Assembly (NCBI RefSeq): GCF_020923495.1
Contig: NZ_CP064048.1
Location: 3,783,001-3,847,000, forward strand
Source of the DNA: Brevibacillus sedimenti
Lineage (GTDB): Bacteria > Bacillota > Bacilli > Brevibacillales > Brevibacillaceae
Direction of reading: 5' to 3'
Length of the DNA stretch: 64,000 bases
The notes beneath the pieces were generated by a model. The model worked only from the letters and a program-made list of their open reading frames with translations, was not told the DNA's origin and did no database searches. Made by a program: the position numbers and the translations under genes. Of the stretch, positions 61,325-64,000 are shown one piece after another; position 1 is the stretch's first letter, and the number at the start of each line of letters is the position of its first letter.

Positions 61325-61389
61325 TATCTCCTCAATTCTTGTAAATTCCTGGCTCGTTCAGACAATAACGACTGCCAATTGAGGAGATA
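61325..61389 (-). promoter_or_regulatory. Leader stem sequestering the ribosome binding site
   Basis: In the minus-strand RNA, TATCTCCTCAATT (61389-61377) is perfectly complementary over 13 bases to AATTGAGGAGATA (61337-61325), which contains the Shine-Dalgarno GAGGAG just before ATG 61322. The loop is 39 bases. Translation should need this stem to open: by a protein, small RNA, temperature or ligand. Confidence 0.7.
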
Positions 61390-61437
61390 CGCTACGTGTC
61401 AACAAAGGAACGTTGTAGAATCTGGCCTTGCCCCGTG

Positions 61438-61515
61438 AATCGATAATCGATTTGGGTAATGAAGGCGGATCACCTACTTTTTGTAATTAAACCGTCCTTG
61501 ACACTTTTATTATAC
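61438..61515 (-). promoter_or_regulatory. Candidate promoter and palindrome for the gene at 61322
   Basis: TATAAT at 61514-61509 without a good -35, giving a leader of about 180 bases. Downstream lies AATCGATAATCGATT, a perfect odd palindrome (61439-61453) that could be an operator. The rest of 61390-61646 holds no gene. Confidence 0.45.
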
Positions 61516-61646
61516 ACGATGTGCAGGCAAAAGTCTTGAGCGAAAAGCGGATGAATTTTCGCAAAAAGCTCAAATATCCCCAAGAAATGGCGAGGAGGGA
61601 AAAAGAACTCCCTGAATCTGTGCAATGCGTGCCATTCCTGTAGGAT

Positions 61647-62171
61647 TTACCGGCTTTTCTCATCCAGTCGGCCAGCACTGTTGTTCATCGCTTTGCGAAT
61701 GGCGGTACGTTCTTCCTCGGAGAGCTGATAAGGAGATTCGCCGCCCTGCACCGGTTTGGCATACATGCGCGATTCATCCCGTCCGTAGATGCTGGTGATG
61801 ACCACGCCGTTCTGCGCGTCGTCCACGATGGCAAGCGAAAAGCTCAAGTCGCTGCCCAGTTCGGCGAACGCATTGTAGCGGACGAGCGCCACGTTGGCAC
61901 ACTGGCTTCCAACGCGCTGCGCCAGGCGGTTCAGCGTAAACTGCTGGTCATCCTGCCGCTTTTTCACCTCGACCACTTCGTCCATGAGCCGGTGCATGCC
62001 CTCTTCCAGGTTGGCCCCGCCCGTCCCCGACAGCAGCCGGTTGAGCGATTTGCGCAGCCGTTTGATCCGCACGGACTGCATGATGATGAGCACGAGCAGG
62101 AGGAGGTTAAACGCGAGCACGGTCAACAGCAAGATTGGCGTGTCGGCCGTCAATGATAGGAGTGGTTCCAT
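61647..62171 (-). CDS. DUF4446 membrane protein
   Basis: 174 aa from ATG 62171. One N-terminal membrane helix (ILLLTVLAFNLLLLVLIIMQ), a short coiled coil (MHRLMDEVVEVKKRQDDQQFTLNRLAQRVG), and the DUF4446 domain with VALVRYNAFAELGSDLSFSLAIVDDAQNGVVITSIYGRDESRMYAKPV. Often near spo0J/parB in Bacillales; function unknown. Confidence 0.85.
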   Translation of the reverse strand: MEPLLSLTADTPILLLTVLAFNLLLLVLIIMQSVRIKRLRKSLNRLLSGTGGANLEEGMHRLMDEVVEVKKRQDDQQFTLNRLAQRVGSQCANVALVRYNAFAELGSDLSFSLAIVDDAQNGVVITSIYGRDESRMYAKPVQGGESPYQLSEEERTAIRKAMNNSAGRLDEKSR

Positions 62172-62247
62172 GCGATGTTTTCTTCCTTTCTGGTGGTGCG
62201 TAAATGCCAAAATCCTCTACTATTGTACCTCCGTCCGGTCGGGCAAT

Positions 62248-62901
62248 TCAAATGGAATCATGCAAATATCGGCAATCGTCTGCAAACAAACAGGCCGAAC
62301 AGCGGGGAAGGCGCTTTGCGCAAATCGCCTTGCCGTGCTCCACGATCAAACCGTGCAGCCGGCGCAGATCTTCCGCCTCCGTCAGCTCCGCCAGAATGGC
62401 CCGCCGCACCTGTTCGTAGGAAAGCACTTCGCCGGTGAGCCGCTGCCACAATCGACGGGTATAGGCGTCCCCGGAAATGGTCGGCCGGGTCAATGCGTAG
62501 GCCAGGATCGTGTCCGCCGTCTCCGGCCCGATTCCTTTCAGGAGCAGAAGCTGTCGGCGCAGCTCGTCCGTGCTGTCTGTCAACCGGCGAAGCCTGTCCA
62601 CTCCGCCATGCTCCACGACCCACCCGGCCAGCCGCAGCAGCGCAGCGCTTTTCGCCCGCTGAAATCCGGCCGGACGAATCACCTCCGCCAGTCGTTCGGC
62701 CGTCTCGCCAGCCAGTGCCGCCGGTTCAAGCAATCCCGCCTCTTCCAGTCTGTCAAGCGCTTTGCTTGCATTGATCCAGGTCGTATTCTGCACCAGTACG
62801 CTCCCCGCCATGCGGGCGAACGGCTCGGTCACCCCCCACCACTCATCCACGGTAAACGACGGGAATGTCCGCTCCAACGTGTGGTATATGCGCTTCCACA
62901 T
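62248..62901 (-). CDS. Endonuclease III-like DNA glycosylase (COG2231, MagIII type)
   Basis: 217 aa helix-hairpin-helix glycosylase with an Fe-S cluster. HhH motif LLKGIGPETADTILAYAL, catalytic Asp146 (SGDAYTRR), and C-terminal C-x6-C-x2-C-x5-C (Cys194, 201, 204, 210). Residue 128 is Glu where endonuclease III has its lyase lysine, so it should act as a monofunctional glycosylase such as 3-methyladenine MagIII. ATG 62901 has GGGAGGG upstream; upstream in-frame ATGs have none. Confidence 0.85.
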   Translation of the reverse strand: MWKRIYHTLERTFPSFTVDEWWGVTEPFARMAGSVLVQNTTWINASKALDRLEEAGLLEPAALAGETAERLAEVIRPAGFQRAKSAALLRLAGWVVEHGGVDRLRRLTDSTDELRRQLLLLKGIGPETADTILAYALTRPTISGDAYTRRLWQRLTGEVLSYEQVRRAILAELTEAEDLRRLHGLIVEHGKAICAKRLPRCSACLFADDCRYLHDSI

Positions 62902-62991
62902 GCGCTCATCCCTCCCGCAGACGCGTTTCCCTTTCATTGTAGCAGATACACCGCGAGCAAAAAGACGCCTTCCGCGCCCCATTCCGAGACC

Positions 62992-63032
62992 AAAAAAAGC
63001 GACACCTACCATGACGAGATGTCGCTTTTTTT
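62992..63032. terminator. Bidirectional terminator after the 72-aa gene
   Basis: AAAAAAAGCGACA / TGTCGCTTTTTTT perfect 13-bp stem, on the minus strand downstream of the gene at 63088. Confidence 0.92.
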
Positions 63033-63087
63033 ATTCTCTATGCACATGTTCGAGACTCATCTTCCTGTACGTTCCTCCAGTCGTTCG

Positions 63088-63306
63088 TTACGCTTCCAGC
63101 AGCAGCATTTCACGGCTGAGCTGCTTTAACCGTTCGGTTGATTTGCGAATTTGCACCTTGTCATTCTCCTGCAGCGCATCGTACAGCGTGGCCAGTTCGT
63201 AGTCCAGTTCCAGGCGCAGGACGGGTATGCGTTCTTCGGCGTCGCGTCGTTTCAGAGCGGCAATCACCTGATCCATGGTTACATTGCAAGCCTTTTCGTG
63301 GATCAT
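63088..63306 (-). CDS. Small helical hypothetical protein
   Basis: 72 aa, almost entirely helical and charged ([60 protein letters not shown]). No family recognised. AAAGGAG precedes ATG 63306; an internal ATG at codon 11 is an alternative start. Confidence 0.7.
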   Translation of the reverse strand: MIHEKACNVTMDQVIAALKRRDAEERIPVLRLELDYELATLYDALQENDKVQIRKSTERLKQLSREMLLLEA

Positions 63307-63774
63307 TGTTTTCTCAGCTCCTTTTGTTTCGACTGTTCTGACGGCCTCTTCCTGCCGAATGCGCTTTACCGACGAGGTGCCGGTACGTTCATTCGGCCAT
63401 GCCGTCGGGGGTGTTCGCGCGGAAAAGAAACTGCCTGTAGGACTCCCTTCACGAGACGCTGCTCCCGCTTTCGAGTGTGTGCGGCATCGCGTGCCGGTGG
63501 TCCGGCCAAGCCAACCTGCCAGCTCCCCAAACTCCAGATTCCTTGTCGTAGTTCATCCACCCCCATTCACAGAATACTCAGACAATGTTGCTGCAGACGG
63601 GAGCGAGTGGTATATCATATTATTCTGCGGCTTGGATTGCTATTCATTTCCCGACATGTATTTTTTTCCGGCTTGTTATGTTATCATATGGGGGATTACA
63701 AGCTCCCTTGACGGGGACGCCTGCCCGTTTCTCGCGGGCAACTTGCGAGACAGTCTGAAGCGAGGTGTCCGTTT
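63307..63774. other. 468-bp region without a recognised gene
   Basis: Open frames here (including a 66-codon one on the minus strand) lack coding character. No tRNA or known RNA motif seen. Near the end, GCCCG / CGGGC (63723-63738) forms a small stem in the yktB leader; a yktB promoter with a -10 near 63680 is possible. Confidence 0.4.
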
Positions 63775-64000
63775 CATGAAAACGTTTTCAGGTTTTCGTC
63801 AGGAAGACTTTGACGTATTTGCCATTGACGGCTTGGATAACCGGATGGAGGCGATCAAAACCGTCATCCGCCCGAAACTGGAGGCGCTCGGCCATCATTT
63901 CGCCCCGACGCTCTCCACGGCGTGCGGCAGCGAAATGTTTTACCATGTGGCCAAACACGCCCGCCGGACCGTCAATCCGCCAAACGATACATGGGTGGCC
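63775..64000 (+). CDS. yktB: YktB (DUF1054/UPF0637), 5' part only
   Basis: 75 codons run to the window edge; the family is about 210 aa. The N-terminal segment [33 protein letters not shown] and the block [22 protein letters not shown] match YktB closely. Function unknown. GAGGTG is 8 bases before ATG 63775. Confidence 0.9.

Overview
The window is chromosomal DNA from an endospore-forming, GC-rich member of the Bacillales. SpoIIGA, SpoVD, SpoVE, a RsfA/GerR-type regulator and a YhcN/YlaJ-type lipoprotein show that it sporulates. BshC indicates bacillithiol, and MurE carries the DNPR motif of a meso-diaminopimelate cell wall. Gene order matches Bacillus subtilis in blocks (spoIIGA/ftsZ/ftsA to mraZ, ylbO-ylbP/panE/bshC, yqgX-Y-Z, ylaG-H-J-K). 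Base composition, the two DUF881 genes and frequent TTG starts fit Brevibacillus or a close relative (inference; no 16S gene is present). No rRNA, tRNA or CRISPR was seen.

Layout. 1-870: spoIIGA, cut by the window edge, with its long-spacer promoter. 1072-4720: a vitamin B12 uptake and salvage operon, btuF-btuC-btuD-cobU, behind an unrecognised leader that contains an intrinsic terminator. 4852-5205: a His-rich YmaF-like protein. 5278-6557: IS3-family element, copy 1. 6588-27150: the complete division and cell wall (dcw) cluster on the minus strand: mraZ, rsmH, ftsL, pbpB, spoVD, murE, mraY, murD, spoVE, murG (frameshifted as given), murB, murA, divIB, two DUF881 genes, sbp, ftsA, ftsZ. 27245-32480: ahcY, bshC, a HTH-cupin regulator, a DUF3397 gene and panE. 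32786-37661: a yngHXGFE-type leucine/methylcrotonyl-CoA catabolic operon. 37935-47213: ylbP, a gerR-like gene, a crotonase, mgsR/yqgZ, a Cys-rich ArsR-like regulator, yqgY, a MidA-like methyltransferase, a secreted coiled-coil protein, yqgX and a DinB-family gene. 47233-48512: IS copy 2, inactivated. 48861-60491: ylaK (phoH-type), ylaJ, the metI-metC operon under a SAM-I riboswitch, several small genes, ylaH, nfo, typA and speD. 60726-64000: mostly uncharacterised genes, a COG2231 glycosylase and the start of yktB.

Main observations. Both copies of the same 1280-bp IS3-family element lie inside the loop of an intrinsic terminator hairpin, one behind ftsZ and one behind the DinB gene, each with a 3-bp target duplication; the two halves of each terminator are now 1.28 kb apart. 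This looks like a transposon that targets terminator loops. The left end of the element also folds into a stem that would bury the transposase ribosome binding site in any transcript entering from outside. Three other items deserve attention: a -1 frame break in the essential gene murG that falls exactly on a slippery heptamer; two mRNA leaders with perfect anti-Shine-Dalgarno arms (in front of the gene at 61322 and the gerR-like gene); and five MraZ boxes spaced 10 bp apart in front of mraZ.
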